Positions 27,049 to 36,991 of a DNA stretch of 64,000 nucleotides are shown here, in pieces. The notes beneath the pieces are model-generated. The model saw only the letters and a list, made by a program, of their open reading frames with translations. It was not told the origin of the DNA and made no database searches. This DNA comes from Nitratiruptor sp. YY09-18 (lineage in GTDB: Bacteria; Campylobacterota; Campylobacteria; Campylobacterales; Nitratiruptoraceae), in contig NZ_AP023065.1 in the NCBI RefSeq assembly GCF_016593235.1, forward strand, positions 1,364,001 to 1,428,000, written 5' to 3'. The position numbers were made by a program, and so were the translations under genes. The stretch's first letter is position 1. Every line of letters begins with the position of its first letter.

Positions 27049-27537
27049 CTATCTGCTCTTTGCCATTTGTGCTATGAATTTATCGATAGCCTTCTGGGAG
27101 GCTCTGCGTATAGCATCAAAGCGCATAGTATCGGTGATGATGGAGTTTGGCTCAATTGCAAAATCGTAATACCCGTCAGTTGTTATGCGCCGTTTGCCTT
27201 TTTGATCTCGCACATCAAAATCGAGTACAATTTTTGCCCGGTACTGATCTACATAGCCATAGGTATTACGCTCAAGTGGAGCAAAGGAGAGGGAGCGAAC
27301 ACGTACATTAATCTTGGTTTGGGCCTGATCATATGAAACAAGATGGTTGCCAAACCGGTATAGTAGAGCTCTATTAACTGCATCTTTGATAATCAACGCA
27401 TCTTCCGGATCGTTGAGTAGGACATTAACATGAATGTAAATTTTTTCTTTGATATTTTCTTGCAGGTAGCGGCTTGATGGTTTATACCCACAACCAGTCA
27501 AAGCAAAAACCAACAAAGCCACTACCAAAAACCGCAT
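27049..27537 (-). CDS. lptE: LptE-like LPS-assembly lipoprotein
   Basis: Small lipoprotein that plugs the LptD barrel during lipopolysaccharide export. From ATG 27537 the protein is 162 residues with a signal peptide ending in LTGC, the lipid cysteine at residue 16, then GYKPSS, as in LptE proteins. Longer upstream reading (from 27615) only adds basic sequence inside leuS and hides the signal. The gene starts two bases after the leuS stop, with AAGGG close upstream. Assignment rests on lipobox, size and genome position; sequence similarity in this family is low. Confidence 0.75.
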   Translation of the reverse strand: MRFLVVALLVFALTGCGYKPSSRYLQENIKEKIYIHVNVLLNDPEDALIIKDAVNRALLYRFGNHLVSYDQAQTKINVRVRSLSFAPLERNTYGYVDQYRAKIVLDFDVRDQKGKRRITTDGYYDFAIEPNSIITDTMRFDAIRRASQKAIDKFIAQMAKSR

Positions 27538-27539
27538 TC

Positions 27540-29990
27540 CTACCCTTTTACGACAATATTGACGAGTCGTCCTGGAACTACAATCTCTTTGATAATCTCT
27601 TTGCCTTCGATCCACTTAGCTCCAGCCTCTTTTGCCATAGCCAAGACCTCCTCTTTGGATGCACTCTTTGGCACCTCGATCTCAGCCCTTCTTTTGCCAT
27701 TAACGGTCACTGCTATCTTGATAGTATCCTCTTCTAAAGCAGTTTCATCAACTCTAATAGCACCAAAGTTCTTCCGTTCAAAGAGTCGCTGTGCTATCTC
27801 CCAACTTATATGCGGAATAATAGGCTCGAGAATATTTGTAAGTATCCAGTATCCTTCACTCCATATGAGTGCATTATCTTGGGCACTTAATGCATTGAGC
27901 GCTTCCATTGCTGCTGCTATGAGTGTATTAAAATTGAAATTTTTCTCATAAACATCATGCGATTTTTGCAAAGCCTCATAGACCTTTTTGCGTGCGGTTT
28001 TTTGCTCTTTTGTAAGAGATTTTGGATCAAACTGCGGTAGCTCTGCAATCGGCTTGGCATTGAAACTTCTCTCATAAAAACGCTTGATAAATCTATAAGC
28101 TCCTTCCACTCCAGCATCACTCCACTCCAGCTCTTTTGCTGGAGGAGCTGCAAAAAGAATGAAGAGTCTCGCTGTATCAGCTCCATATTTTTCTACAATT
28201 TCATCTGGATCAACTGTATTGCCTTTGGATTTACTCATTTTAGCACCGTCTTTGAGTACCATTCCTTGTGTGAGGAGTCTCTTAAATGGCTCATCTAGAT
28301 TCACATAGCCAAGATCTCGCAACACTTTTGTGAAAAATCTCGCATAAAGAAGGTGCAAAATAGCATGCTCGATCCCACCGATATACTGATCTACCGGCAT
28401 CCAGTAGTCTGTATCAGTTTTGCGAAAAGGCACCTCTTCCCAAAATCTTCGAGGAGTAGTGTAGCGCAAAAAATACCAACTAGACTCTACAAATGTATCG
28501 AGAGTATCGGTCTCTCTCTGGGCATCTGCACCACACTGCGGACATTTGGTATGCTTCCATGTAGGATGAAGCTCTAGTGGATTCCCTTCACCTGTTATTG
28601 TTACATCTTCTGGCAAAGTCACAGGGAGATTCTCTTTTTTTTCTGGTACTATGCCACACTTTGGACACTTTATGAGTGGGATCGGCGTACCCCAGTAGCG
28701 CTGACGCGATACAAGCCAATCTTTGAGACGGTAGTTGATTGTACGTTTACCTAATCCCTTCTCTTCAAAATATACGATTATTTTTTCTTTTGCCTCTTCA
28801 CTCGGAAGTCCACTAAACTCTCCACTATCAAAAAGTATACCTGGCTCAGTATATGGCTTAGTAGTATCAAGTTCCCCATCTTTTGGTTTGATAACATATT
28901 TGATAGGGAGATTATACTTTTTGGCAAACTCAAAATCTCTCTCGTCATGGGCAGGAACTGCCATCACTGCACCACTCCCATACTCTGTAAGCACAAAGTT
29001 TGCTACCCAGACAGGGATCTTTTGTCCAGTTAACGGATGGATGGCATAGATATCTAAAAAGACTCCCTCTTTCTCAGCCTGCTGGCGTGTCCTTGCATTT
29101 TGGTTTTGCATAACGCAGATCTTTTGCTCACTCTGGCTATCAAGGAGTCCCTTATTGATCAATTCTTTGACGATCGGGTGTTCAGGTGCGAGAGCTGCAT
29201 ACGTAACACCATATATTGTATCTGGACGGGTTGTAAAGACCTCAAAACCTTCAAAGCCACTTTTTTGTTGGCTCTCTTCATCAAGCTTCATAGTAAAACC
29301 CAAGCCCTGGCTTTTGCCTATCCAGTTACGCTGCATTGCAATAACCTGGCTCGGCCAATTGCCTTCAAGTTTTTGCAGGTCTTGCAAAAGCTCTTCAGCA
29401 TAATCGGTAATTTTGAGAAAATACTGCTCAATATCTTTTTGGACTACCTCTGTATCACAACGCCAACAGCGCCCTTCAATTACCTGTTCATTTGCCAAAA
29501 CTGTCTTATCGTGTGGACACCAGTTGACAGCAGCTTTCTTGCGATACATCAATCCTTTGTTCCACATATCGATAATGAAGCTTTGCTCCCATTTGCTATA
29601 GAGTTCATCACATGTGGCAAACTCACGCTCATATGAAAAGCTCAGCCCCAGACTATCGAGCTCTTTGCGCATATATGCTATATTTTCATATGTCCATTTT
29701 TTCGGATGGACTCCATGCTTGATAGCGGCATTTTCGGCCGGCATACCAAAGGCATCCCAACCGATTGGATGCAACACATTCCGTCCCGCTTTTCTGTGAT
29801 AGCGCGCTAGTGCATCACCGATGGTGTAGTTGCGCACATGACCCATATGAATGCGGCCACTTGGATAAGGAAACATAGAGAGCACATACATTTTTGGCTT
29901 ATTATACTCTTCGCTTGGCTCAAAACTCCCCTGGTCTTTCCAAAAATCTTGCCATTTTTTCTCTATACTTTTTGGATCATATTTGCTCAT
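27540..29990 (-). CDS. leuS: Leucyl-tRNA synthetase
   Basis: Class I aminoacyl-tRNA synthetase. HMGH at residues 48-51 and KMSKS near 583-587 form the catalytic signatures. The editing (CP1) domain and a zinc-type CPKC...CPQC pair are present between them. The 816 residues match the bacterial enzyme. It overlaps secF by one base. Confidence 0.98.
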   Translation of the reverse strand: MSKYDPKSIEKKWQDFWKDQGSFEPSEEYNKPKMYVLSMFPYPSGRIHMGHVRNYTIGDALARYHRKAGRNVLHPIGWDAFGMPAENAAIKHGVHPKKWTYENIAYMRKELDSLGLSFSYEREFATCDELYSKWEQSFIIDMWNKGLMYRKKAAVNWCPHDKTVLANEQVIEGRCWRCDTEVVQKDIEQYFLKITDYAEELLQDLQKLEGNWPSQVIAMQRNWIGKSQGLGFTMKLDEESQQKSGFEGFEVFTTRPDTIYGVTYAALAPEHPIVKELINKGLLDSQSEQKICVMQNQNARTRQQAEKEGVFLDIYAIHPLTGQKIPVWVANFVLTEYGSGAVMAVPAHDERDFEFAKKYNLPIKYVIKPKDGELDTTKPYTEPGILFDSGEFSGLPSEEAKEKIIVYFEEKGLGKRTINYRLKDWLVSRQRYWGTPIPLIKCPKCGIVPEKKENLPVTLPEDVTITGEGNPLELHPTWKHTKCPQCGADAQRETDTLDTFVESSWYFLRYTTPRRFWEEVPFRKTDTDYWMPVDQYIGGIEHAILHLLYARFFTKVLRDLGYVNLDEPFKRLLTQGMVLKDGAKMSKSKGNTVDPDEIVEKYGADTARLFILFAAPPAKELEWSDAGVEGAYRFIKRFYERSFNAKPIAELPQFDPKSLTKEQKTARKKVYEALQKSHDVYEKNFNFNTLIAAAMEALNALSAQDNALIWSEGYWILTNILEPIIPHISWEIAQRLFERKNFGAIRVDETALEEDTIKIAVTVNGKRRAEIEVPKSASKEEVLAMAKEAGAKWIEGKEIIKEIVVPGRLVNIVVKG

Positions 29991-30964
29991 TAAACCATTC
30001 CTTGTTCATACATTGCTCGCATCTTCTCTTTTTCTTGCTGCCGTTTGCGTTTCTCTGCCAATTTTTTGCGATATTTTTCAAGATCAAATCCCAAAATAGT
30101 TAGCAGTGGAGAAGCGATGAAGATAGAACTGTATGTACCAACAATAATACCAATTAATAGCGTAAAACTAAAGCCTCGAATTATCTCTCCTCCAAAGAGG
30201 TAGAGTGTGAGAACCACAAAAAATGTCGTCAATGAGGTAAGTACCGTACGTGAGAGGGTCTTTGTCACTGCTTCGTTGATAACTTCATTGAGGCTGCGCA
30301 GTTTTGTCGACTCGATTATTCCTTCACGAATACGGTCAAATACAATAATGGTATCGTTAAGAGAATATCCTAGGAGTGTAAGAATAGCGGCAAGGATATC
30401 GAGATTGACCGGAATTGAAAAGAGACTTATAGCTCCCATTGCGATACTCACATCATGTACAAGAGCCAAGACACTCGCGAGGGCAAATCTCCACTCAAAG
30501 CGTATGGAGACATAGATCAAGATGGCTAAAATCGCAATCACAGTAGCCATTAACCCTTTTTCTCTGAGCTCTCCACCAACCTTTGGTCCAACCATATCTA
30601 CGCGGCGTATCTCATAGTTTCCTGTCCCAGCAAGTGCTTTGCGTGCTAAATCTCCGATATCTTGCTTGAGATTTTTGGTAGAGGTTTTGAGGCGTATAAC
30701 GATCTCGTTGTCACTTCCAAAATATGTAACACTTGCATCTTTGAATATTGCACTCTTTTTGAGAACCTGGCGAATCTTGGAGATCTCTACCGGTTTATCA
30801 TAGCGCACCTGTACTATTGTCCCCCCGGCAAAGTCGATACCAAAATTGAGCCCCTTTATAAATAGAAGTGCCCAAGAGCCTATTACCAAAAGGGCAGAAA
30901 CTGCCATGAAATATTTAGCTTTGCCCATAAAGTCATAAATTTTATCTGCTTTAAAAAACTCCAT
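29990..30964 (-). CDS. secF: Protein translocase subunit SecF
   Basis: Membrane partner of SecD that uses proton flow to complete Sec export. An N-terminal membrane helix, a periplasmic domain ([12 protein letters not shown]) and about five more helices with the conserved [17 protein letters not shown] segment are present. The last 30 residues are a basic and Glu-rich cytoplasmic tail. One base separates it from secD. Confidence 0.97.
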   Translation of the reverse strand: MEFFKADKIYDFMGKAKYFMAVSALLVIGSWALLFIKGLNFGIDFAGGTIVQVRYDKPVEISKIRQVLKKSAIFKDASVTYFGSDNEIVIRLKTSTKNLKQDIGDLARKALAGTGNYEIRRVDMVGPKVGGELREKGLMATVIAILAILIYVSIRFEWRFALASVLALVHDVSIAMGAISLFSIPVNLDILAAILTLLGYSLNDTIIVFDRIREGIIESTKLRSLNEVINEAVTKTLSRTVLTSLTTFFVVLTLYLFGGEIIRGFSFTLLIGIIVGTYSSIFIASPLLTILGFDLEKYRKKLAEKRKRQQEKEKMRAMYEQGMV

Positions 30965-30965
30965 A

Positions 30966-32528
30966 TCAGACCTTTATCCCAAACCAAAGGTTATAGTTTT
31001 TGCTACGCTCAATCTTATCCATGAGTGCTTCATAGATCCCGTGTGTACCAACAATGGCTGTAAGCATAGATGCCAAAATACCTATACTCATTGTGATTGC
31101 AAACCCTTTGATTGGTCCCGTTCCATAAGCATAGAGTACAATTGCAGCGATGAGAGTAGTGATATTTGCATCCAAAATTGCGCTCATCGCATTTTTGTAG
31201 CCTTGTTCTATCGCTTTGCGCACCGAAACGCCAGAGCGCAGAAGCTCACGGATCCGCTCGTTGATAATAACGTTTGCATCCACAGCCATACCTACTGTCA
31301 GCACGATACCAGCCATCCCAGGAAGTGTGAGTGTAGCACCAAAGAGTGCCATGATTCCAATGATCAAAAAGAGGTTTGCAATGAGTGCGATATCTGCTAT
31401 AACTCCAGCGATACCGTAGTAGAGAATCATAAAGAGTACTACAAGCACAAAACCACTCATGAGAGCGATCATACTTGCACGCACGCTATCAGCTCCAAGG
31501 CTTGGTCCGATGCTGCGCTTCTCTTCCATATAAACTGGAGCCAAAAGTGCCCCACTTCGCAGAGCGATCGCTACATCGTGCGCTTCTTGGACACTAAATC
31601 CACCACTTATCTGCCCGCTTCCTCCACCAATACGCTCACGAATTACAGGAGCTGAATAGACAACATTATCAAGCACAATCGCCAGGCGTTTACCGACATT
31701 TTTGGCAGTGAAGTCTGCGAAAATTTTGGCTCCTTGGGAGTTGAGTGTGAAGTCTATAACTGGTTGGTTGTTTTGGTCAAATGCAACTCTTGCATCCGTA
31801 ATCATGCTTCCATCGAGGATGGGAATCTCTTTGACGAGATATTTGCGACCATTACGGTCTTTGAGGATGATATCTCCATACTCAGCTGCCTCCTCGGGGC
31901 TCATCTGATCAGCTCTTGCCTGTCTTGCTTCATCCACAGCCATAAGTTGGAGGTGAGCTGCTTTTGCTATGAGCTTGCGCACGCGCTGCTCTTGCTCAGG
32001 CGTTTTGATACCAGGAAGCTCGACTAAAATTTTATCTTTTCCCTGCTTCGCAACTGTAGGTTCTGCTAGACCAAACTGATCGAGTCGATTGCGGATGGTA
32101 TCGACTGCTTGCTTGATAGCATACTCTTTTATCGATTTTACCTCTTGCGGTGTGAGAGCAATTGTATATTTGAGACCATCTTTTTTGACCACGAGTCCCT
32201 TTTGCTGCTGCAAAAACTCTTCAATCTTAGGGGCATCGTCACTATCTAAGAGCTTAAAAGAGATGCCATTGTCGTTGACGCGCAATTCATCCATGAGAAT
32301 ATCGTTGTCTTCTGCGTAGTATTTGATCGCTGCCGCAATCGATTTGATCTTAGAAGCAACTGCCTTTTTTGTATCGACTCCCAGAAGCATATGCAAACCG
32401 CCCTGGAGATCTAACCCTAAGGTAATCTTAGGACCAAAGGAGAGATTGAGGAGTGATGGCACACTGAGTGCAACACCAGCGATAAAAACCAGAACAAAAA
32501 TTACGAATCTATAGTTGAGCCATTTCAT
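30966..32528 (-). CDS. secD: Protein translocase subunit SecD
   Basis: Large SecDF component. One N-terminal membrane helix, a periplasmic region beginning [15 protein letters not shown], and a C-terminal five-helix block with [16 protein letters not shown]. Its 520 residues are normal for this group. It lies between yajC (three-base gap) and secF, the usual order. Confidence 0.97.
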   Translation of the reverse strand: MKWLNYRFVIFVLVFIAGVALSVPSLLNLSFGPKITLGLDLQGGLHMLLGVDTKKAVASKIKSIAAAIKYYAEDNDILMDELRVNDNGISFKLLDSDDAPKIEEFLQQQKGLVVKKDGLKYTIALTPQEVKSIKEYAIKQAVDTIRNRLDQFGLAEPTVAKQGKDKILVELPGIKTPEQEQRVRKLIAKAAHLQLMAVDEARQARADQMSPEEAAEYGDIILKDRNGRKYLVKEIPILDGSMITDARVAFDQNNQPVIDFTLNSQGAKIFADFTAKNVGKRLAIVLDNVVYSAPVIRERIGGGSGQISGGFSVQEAHDVAIALRSGALLAPVYMEEKRSIGPSLGADSVRASMIALMSGFVLVVLFMILYYGIAGVIADIALIANLFLIIGIMALFGATLTLPGMAGIVLTVGMAVDANVIINERIRELLRSGVSVRKAIEQGYKNAMSAILDANITTLIAAIVLYAYGTGPIKGFAITMSIGILASMLTAIVGTHGIYEALMDKIERSKNYNLWFGIKV

Positions 32529-32531
32529 CTC

Positions 32532-32807
32532 TTAACTTTCAAGTTTTTTTGCGATGTAGCTCTTTTCGATTTTTACTTCAGTGTTATCTGCAATTTTTGC
32601 TTTGATAAAATTCTCCTCATTTTTGACAACTTCTGCTATGATACCACCAGTAGTGACGATTTTATCGCCTTTTTTGAGATTTTCTACCATCTCTTTATGT
32701 TTTTTTGCCTGTTGCTGTTGCGGTCTAATTATGAGAAAATAGAAGATCGCAAAAATGATAATAAGCGGAAGGAGTGATCCAAGAATGCCTGCGCTTTGTC
32801 CCTGCAT
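32532..32807 (-). CDS. yajC: Preprotein translocase accessory protein YajC
   Basis: Small single-helix membrane protein associated with SecDF. A hydrophobic segment at about residues 11-27 is followed by the family motif IIRPQQQQAKKHKEM and a beta-rich tail. AAGGA is six bases before the ATG. Its start codon overlaps, on the other strand, the likely lnt start within CATG. First gene of the operon running to magIII. Confidence 0.95.
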   Translation of the reverse strand: MQGQSAGILGSLLPLIIIFAIFYFLIIRPQQQQAKKHKEMVENLKKGDKIVTTGGIIAEVVKNEENFIKAKIADNTEVKIEKSYIAKKLES

Positions 32808-34062
32808 GAATATTCCTTTGTTTCAAAATTTTAGTGGATATTCTACCATTAAATTACTAATAAAATCCTTTCTCATAGCTCTGCTTTTAAGTGCCTTTTT
32901 ATTTCTCGAATATTTTGGGATAAAGAGTAGATTGTTACTCTCTCTCTTTGGAATTTTTGGGTTTTATCTCCTCATCAACTGCAAGCGACTCTTTTGGGTT
33001 GGATTTTTTATAGGGCTTTTTTGGTTTTGGTGGATAGGTATGAGCTTTCGCTACTATGATCTCAAAGTCTTCGTACCAATTGCTATCATTTTCATAGCTC
33101 TTTTTTATGGAGTTCTTTTCAAGATTATTGAAAGCATTGCAAGAATTGCTGCAAAAATAGCACCTTTTCTCTATCACGTTATACTTGCTCTTGCGCTGTT
33201 AGTTCTAAGCTATATCCACCCTTTTGGATTTAACTGGTTCATCCCAGAGATCGTCTTTGTAGATAGCTATTTTGGCTATGATAAGCTTCACTTTGCATTC
33301 ATTCTTACAGGATTGGTGCTGCTCTCAATGAAAAAAATCTTACCAGCACTCCTTGGTATCACTCTTTTACTCTTTGCGCTCCACTCCTATCCAGCCTCGC
33401 CGCTAGCACCACTGCGCATCAAACTTGTCACTACCCATATTCCCCAAGATAAGAAATGGAAAATTGAATATTTACCTACTATCATCAAGCAAAACTTTGC
33501 CGCGATCGATGAGGCAATTAATGAACACTACGATGTCGTAGTCTTGCCTGAGAGTGCATATCCCACATTTTTGCAGCGCAATACTGCACTGCTACTTGAG
33601 CTTTTAGAGAGAAGCAAAAAAATTACAATCATCACCGGTGCTTTACATCTGCAAAACTCCCGCGTCTACAATGCTACATACCTCTTTGCAAAAGGCAACT
33701 ACACTATCATGCACAAAGTAGTACTCGTTCCATTTGGGGAGTATGTGCCGTTGCCAAAACCACTAGGAAAATTCGTCAACCACTACTTTTTCAATGATGC
33801 TACAGATTTTACTCCTGCAAAAAATCTACAAATCTATTCTGTCGATGGCGTAGAGTTTACCAATGCGATCTGCTATGAAGCCACAGCTGATGTTATCTAT
33901 ACAACACCTACACAATACATCATAGCCATCAGTAATAACGCCTGGTTTTTGCCATCATATGAACCACAACTGCAAAATCGTATAATTAAATATTATGCTA
34001 CAATACACCATAAAACAGTCTACCATGCAACAAATATCGCCCAGACAAAGGTTATTCGATGA
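32806..34062 (+). CDS. lnt: Apolipoprotein N-acyltransferase
   Basis: Adds the third acyl chain to lipoproteins in the inner membrane. Several N-terminal membrane helices precede a nitrilase-like domain with the catalytic triad visible as Glu in VLPESAYP, Lys in MHKVVLVPFGEY and Cys in NAICYEAT. The start is uncertain: ATG 32806 (418 residues) has no clear ribosome-binding site, while an in-frame ATG at 32785 has AAGGAG ten bases upstream but lies within yajC. It overlaps cysK by four bases. Confidence 0.9.
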   Translation: MNIPLFQNFSGYSTIKLLIKSFLIALLLSAFLFLEYFGIKSRLLLSLFGIFGFYLLINCKRLFWVGFFIGLFWFWWIGMSFRYYDLKVFVPIAIIFIALFYGVLFKIIESIARIAAKIAPFLYHVILALALLVLSYIHPFGFNWFIPEIVFVDSYFGYDKLHFAFILTGLVLLSMKKILPALLGITLLLFALHSYPASPLAPLRIKLVTTHIPQDKKWKIEYLPTIIKQNFAAIDEAINEHYDVVVLPESAYPTFLQRNTALLLELLERSKKITIITGALHLQNSRVYNATYLFAKGNYTIMHKVVLVPFGEYVPLPKPLGKFVNHYFFNDATDFTPAKNLQIYSVDGVEFTNAICYEATADVIYTTPTQYIIAISNNAWFLPSYEPQLQNRIIKYYATIHHKTVYHATNIAQTKVIR

Positions 34063-34934
34063 TCGCACACAAAGTTACTGATCTTATTGGCAAAACACCA
34101 CTTTTGCAGCTTGAAGAAAATATCTATGCAAAATGTGAATTTAAAAACCCCGGCGGTAGTGTGAAAGACCGTATCGCCTACAATATGATTAAAGAGGCCC
34201 TCGATCAAGGAGTCATCGATAAATCGACTCCCCTAGTAGAACCAACAAGCGGCAATACCGGTATAGCGATGGCTATGATCGCAGCAGCTCTTGGAATGCA
34301 AGCAATTATCATCATGCCTGAATCGATGAGTATTGAGCGCAGACGCATCTTAGAGTTTCTTGGAGCCAAACTCATCCTTACACCAGCAAGTGAAGGGATG
34401 AAGGGAGCTATCCAAAAAGCGCTAGAACTTACCGAGGAGGGAGCATATATGCTCAACCAATTTGAAAACCCTGCAAACCCAGCTATGCATGAAAAAACCA
34501 CTGCGCAAGAGATTTTGGAAGATCTGCCTGATATTGATATCTTTGTTGCTGGTGTAGGGACAGGTGGAACCATCACGGGAGTTGGAAGAGTTCTAGCTCC
34601 TAAGGGAGTAAAAATAGTAGCAGTAGAGCCCAAAAAATCTCCAGTGCTCAGTGGGGGCAAACCAGGACCTCACAAGATTCAAGGAATTGGTGCAGGATTT
34701 ATTCCTCGCATTGTTGATACCTCTTTGTTTGCTGAGATTATTACTATCGAAGATGAAGAGGCAATTGCAACAAGCAAAGAGCTAGCACGCACAAAAGGGG
34801 TAATGGTAGGTATAAGTAGTGGCGCAAATGTGGCTGCAGCAAAAAAATTAGCAAGCAGATACCCAGATAAAAAAATTGTCACGGTTTTATGTGATACAGC
34901 TGAACGCTATCTCTCTACCGATCTTTTTGCATGA
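34059..34934 (+). CDS. cysK: Cysteine synthase (O-acetylserine sulfhydrylase)
   Basis: PLP enzyme making cysteine from O-acetylserine and sulfide. The PLP lysine lies in NPGGSVKDR near residue 37, the substrate loop is PTSGNTG and the phosphate-binding loop is GTGGTITG. The 291 residues are slightly short but all core motifs are present. It could equally be a CysM-type enzyme. Overlaps its neighbours by four bases on each side. Confidence 0.93.
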   Translation: MIAHKVTDLIGKTPLLQLEENIYAKCEFKNPGGSVKDRIAYNMIKEALDQGVIDKSTPLVEPTSGNTGIAMAMIAAALGMQAIIIMPESMSIERRRILEFLGAKLILTPASEGMKGAIQKALELTEEGAYMLNQFENPANPAMHEKTTAQEILEDLPDIDIFVAGVGTGGTITGVGRVLAPKGVKIVAVEPKKSPVLSGGKPGPHKIQGIGAGFIPRIVDTSLFAEIITIEDEEAIATSKELARTKGVMVGISSGANVAAAKKLASRYPDKKIVTVLCDTAERYLSTDLFA

Positions 34935-35512
34935 AAAAACTCTTCTTTGAAACTATTCGCATAGAAAATGGAGAGATTAAAAACATCTCCTACCACAACA
35001 GGCGCTGTAACGAAACGCGCCATCAACACTTTCAAACTTCTCATGAAATAGATTTAGAAGAGTTTATCAATCCTCCAAAAAAGGGGCTTTTTCGCTGTAA
35101 AATAATCTATGCCAAAAATATCGAGAGTACCAACTACTATCCCTATACTCCAAAAATTCCCCACTCCTTTTCTCTGCAGTATGCAAATATCGAGTATAGC
35201 TACAAGTATCTAGATAGAAGCAAAATTGATGCTCTCAAGCAGCAATCCCCAACTGATGATATAATCATCGTCAAAGAAGGGCTCCTCACAGATACCTCTA
35301 TCGCCAATATCGCCTTTTGGTACAAAGGAGAGTGGCTTACACCCGCAAGTCCTCTCCTCCCAGGCACAACAAGAGCAAGACTCTTGGAGCAAAGAAGAAT
35401 CAAAGAGGCACCTCTCACACCAAAAGAGTGCAAAAAATTTGATAAAATGGCTATTATGAATGCAATGATCGATTTTTGTATACTTGATAGTTTCATTATA
35501 AAAGGACTATGA
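34931..35512 (+). CDS. Class IV aminotransferase-like protein (possible aminodeoxychorismate lyase)
   Basis: Shows PLP fold-type IV features: HNRR near residue 22, LTDTSIANIAF and PLLPGTTRARLL. At 193 residues it is shorter than branched-chain aminotransferases and resembles the short PabC-like proteins of Campylobacterota. A role in p-aminobenzoate and thus folate synthesis is inferred, and would fit with folC nearby. It overlaps cysK and the next gene by four bases. Confidence 0.75.
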   Translation: MKKLFFETIRIENGEIKNISYHNRRCNETRHQHFQTSHEIDLEEFINPPKKGLFRCKIIYAKNIESTNYYPYTPKIPHSFSLQYANIEYSYKYLDRSKIDALKQQSPTDDIIIVKEGLLTDTSIANIAFWYKGEWLTPASPLLPGTTRARLLEQRRIKEAPLTPKECKKFDKMAIMNAMIDFCILDSFIIKGL

Positions 35513-35952
35513 TGCTCTACGATCTTTTACAAGATGAAGAGTTTGCCATACTTCTCAAAAACCATGCAACAGATGTGATGCTCTACCTTTTTGAAAAAAA
35601 TGAGGAGTTTGGCGTACTTGTCAATACCCAAATGGTCTCATTTGATCCCATGCTTCCAGATGAGCTCTATCAAAAACTTCCAGAGTTTACCCTCTTTTTG
35701 CTTGCTAATTACACTTATGAGAGTGCTCACATAGAAAATGGAAACCTCATCTTTGAAGCAGGCTTTGGACCGGAGAATTTTGGTTCGGTAGTAACTGTAC
35801 CAATAGAAGCAATCTTGCAAATTATAGTAGACGAGACACCGATATTTGTCAATCTCAGTGCTTCACTCAAAAAGAAAGCGCAGCCAAAGAACTCTATGGA
35901 AGCGCTTCTTTCTAATCCAGAAAATAGAAAGTTTTTGAAAAAAGAGGAGTAA
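35509..35952 (+). CDS. Hypothetical protein with SspB-like features
   Basis: The 147-residue protein has two N-terminal helices and a beta-rich middle ending in VTVPIEAILQIIVDE. The order and spacing of hydrophobic strands resemble the ClpXP adaptor SspB, in which a VSVPLAAVLAIYA segment occupies the same place, and the C-terminal tail is charged and disordered-looking, as in SspB. This is a reading by eye, not a database hit. If correct, it would deliver SsrA-tagged proteins to ClpXP, and the tagging partner smpB is in this window. It abuts the LysR gene tail-to-tail with no gap. Confidence 0.5.
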   Translation: MMLYDLLQDEEFAILLKNHATDVMLYLFEKNEEFGVLVNTQMVSFDPMLPDELYQKLPEFTLFLLANYTYESAHIENGNLIFEAGFGPENFGSVVTVPIEAILQIIVDETPIFVNLSASLKKKAQPKNSMEALLSNPENRKFLKKEE

Positions 35953-36852
35953 TTACTTTTTGAATTTGAGCAAGAGATCCACGATTTTCATCAAAAATGG
36001 ATCATTTTTACGCTCTTTGAGATAGCAGATATAAAATTTCCTCTTGATCTTTTCGCCCTTGATCTTTGCTTCAAAGAGTCTTCCACTCTCTAACTCATCC
36101 TCTATTGCGTAGCGTGAGATGATTGATACTGTTGGATGCTCCTTGTCTACAGGAGCACGCAAAACAGAATTGACCACAGCAGTTGAAGAGCTTACTTCAC
36201 TGATTACATTAAATTTTTTACAGCTGACTCCAAGATTTTCGAAAGTTTCTGCTACAAGTTTACGCGTGTGACTTCCCTCTTCCCTGCATATCCAGTTAAA
36301 TCTATAGAGATCTTCTGTACGTACATAGCGTGGCAGCTTGGTATTACTAAAGAGCACAAGCTCATCCTCCATCCACTCACGATAAATGAGTCCATCTTTA
36401 AATATCGGAGACTCAATGAGCCCTAGATCATATTTTTTGTCTAAAACATTATCGACGATCTTCTCACTTACATCCACTTTGATGAGAATATCATTTTCTA
36501 TAACTTTTCTAATCTCTCCAATGATTTGTGGCAGGATATAGTTACCAATTGTAAAAGAGGCTCCAAGAATAAATGTCATCTCCTTATTAATTACTTTGAG
36601 AAGTTCCTGTTCAGCATTTTGGATACATTTGGCAATCTTTTGCGCAATTTTATAAACCTCTTCACCCTCTTTTGTAAGTCTCACGCCATTCTTTTTACGC
36701 TCAATCAGTTTTGCATCAAGTTGTTCTTCTAAAAATTTTATCTGTTGTGTCACGGCTGGCTGCGAGATGCCAAGTTTAGCACTTGCTTTTGAAAAACTCT
36801 TCTCTTTTATAACTACCAAAAATGTCTCTAATTTTGTAAAATCTTTAATCAT
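35953..36852 (-). CDS. LysR family transcriptional regulator
   Basis: The N-terminal winged helix-turn-helix (SFSKASAKLGISQPAVTQQI, residues 19-38) is the LysR signature, followed by a linker helix and a substrate-binding domain of the periplasmic-binding type. The 299-residue length is usual. The inducer and targets cannot be told from sequence. No divergent metabolic operon flanks it; the gene upstream is uvrD. Confidence 0.9.
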   Translation of the reverse strand: MIKDFTKLETFLVVIKEKSFSKASAKLGISQPAVTQQIKFLEEQLDAKLIERKKNGVRLTKEGEEVYKIAQKIAKCIQNAEQELLKVINKEMTFILGASFTIGNYILPQIIGEIRKVIENDILIKVDVSEKIVDNVLDKKYDLGLIESPIFKDGLIYREWMEDELVLFSNTKLPRYVRTEDLYRFNWICREEGSHTRKLVAETFENLGVSCKKFNVISEVSSSTAVVNSVLRAPVDKEHPTVSIISRYAIEDELESGRLFEAKIKGEKIKRKFYICYLKERKNDPFLMKIVDLLLKFKK

Positions 36853-36880
36853 TCATCATCCTTTTAGCTCTTTGTTATGA

Positions 36881-36921
36881 AAATTATAACTCAATTTAAT
36901 AAAAATTTACAAATTATAACT
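36881..36921 (-). promoter_or_regulatory. Two direct repeats with -10 boxes upstream of the LysR gene
   Basis: AAATTATAACT occurs at 36881-36891 and 36911-36921, exactly 30 bases (about three helical turns) apart. On the minus strand each contains TATAAT, so they may be tandem LysR promoters, or operator half-sites for autoregulation. Confidence 0.4.
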
Positions 36922-36963
36922 TTATCAAATAAACCTTTGAAAAGATCTTCATAATTGTTTTGA

Positions 36964-36969
36964 TATAAT
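36964..36969 (+). promoter_or_regulatory. Probable -10 box for the uvrD-tilS operon
   Basis: TATAAT lies 22 bases before the uvrD ATG, in a T-rich context without a standard -35 box. It would drive seven closely spaced genes. Confidence 0.5.
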
Positions 36970-36991
36970 ATTTAATAAAACTATTAAGAAG

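Noticed and set aside
31041-31655. 204-residue plus-strand frame inside secD
   Set aside because: Cys/His/Ser-rich composition from antisense reading; secD is intact and conserved.
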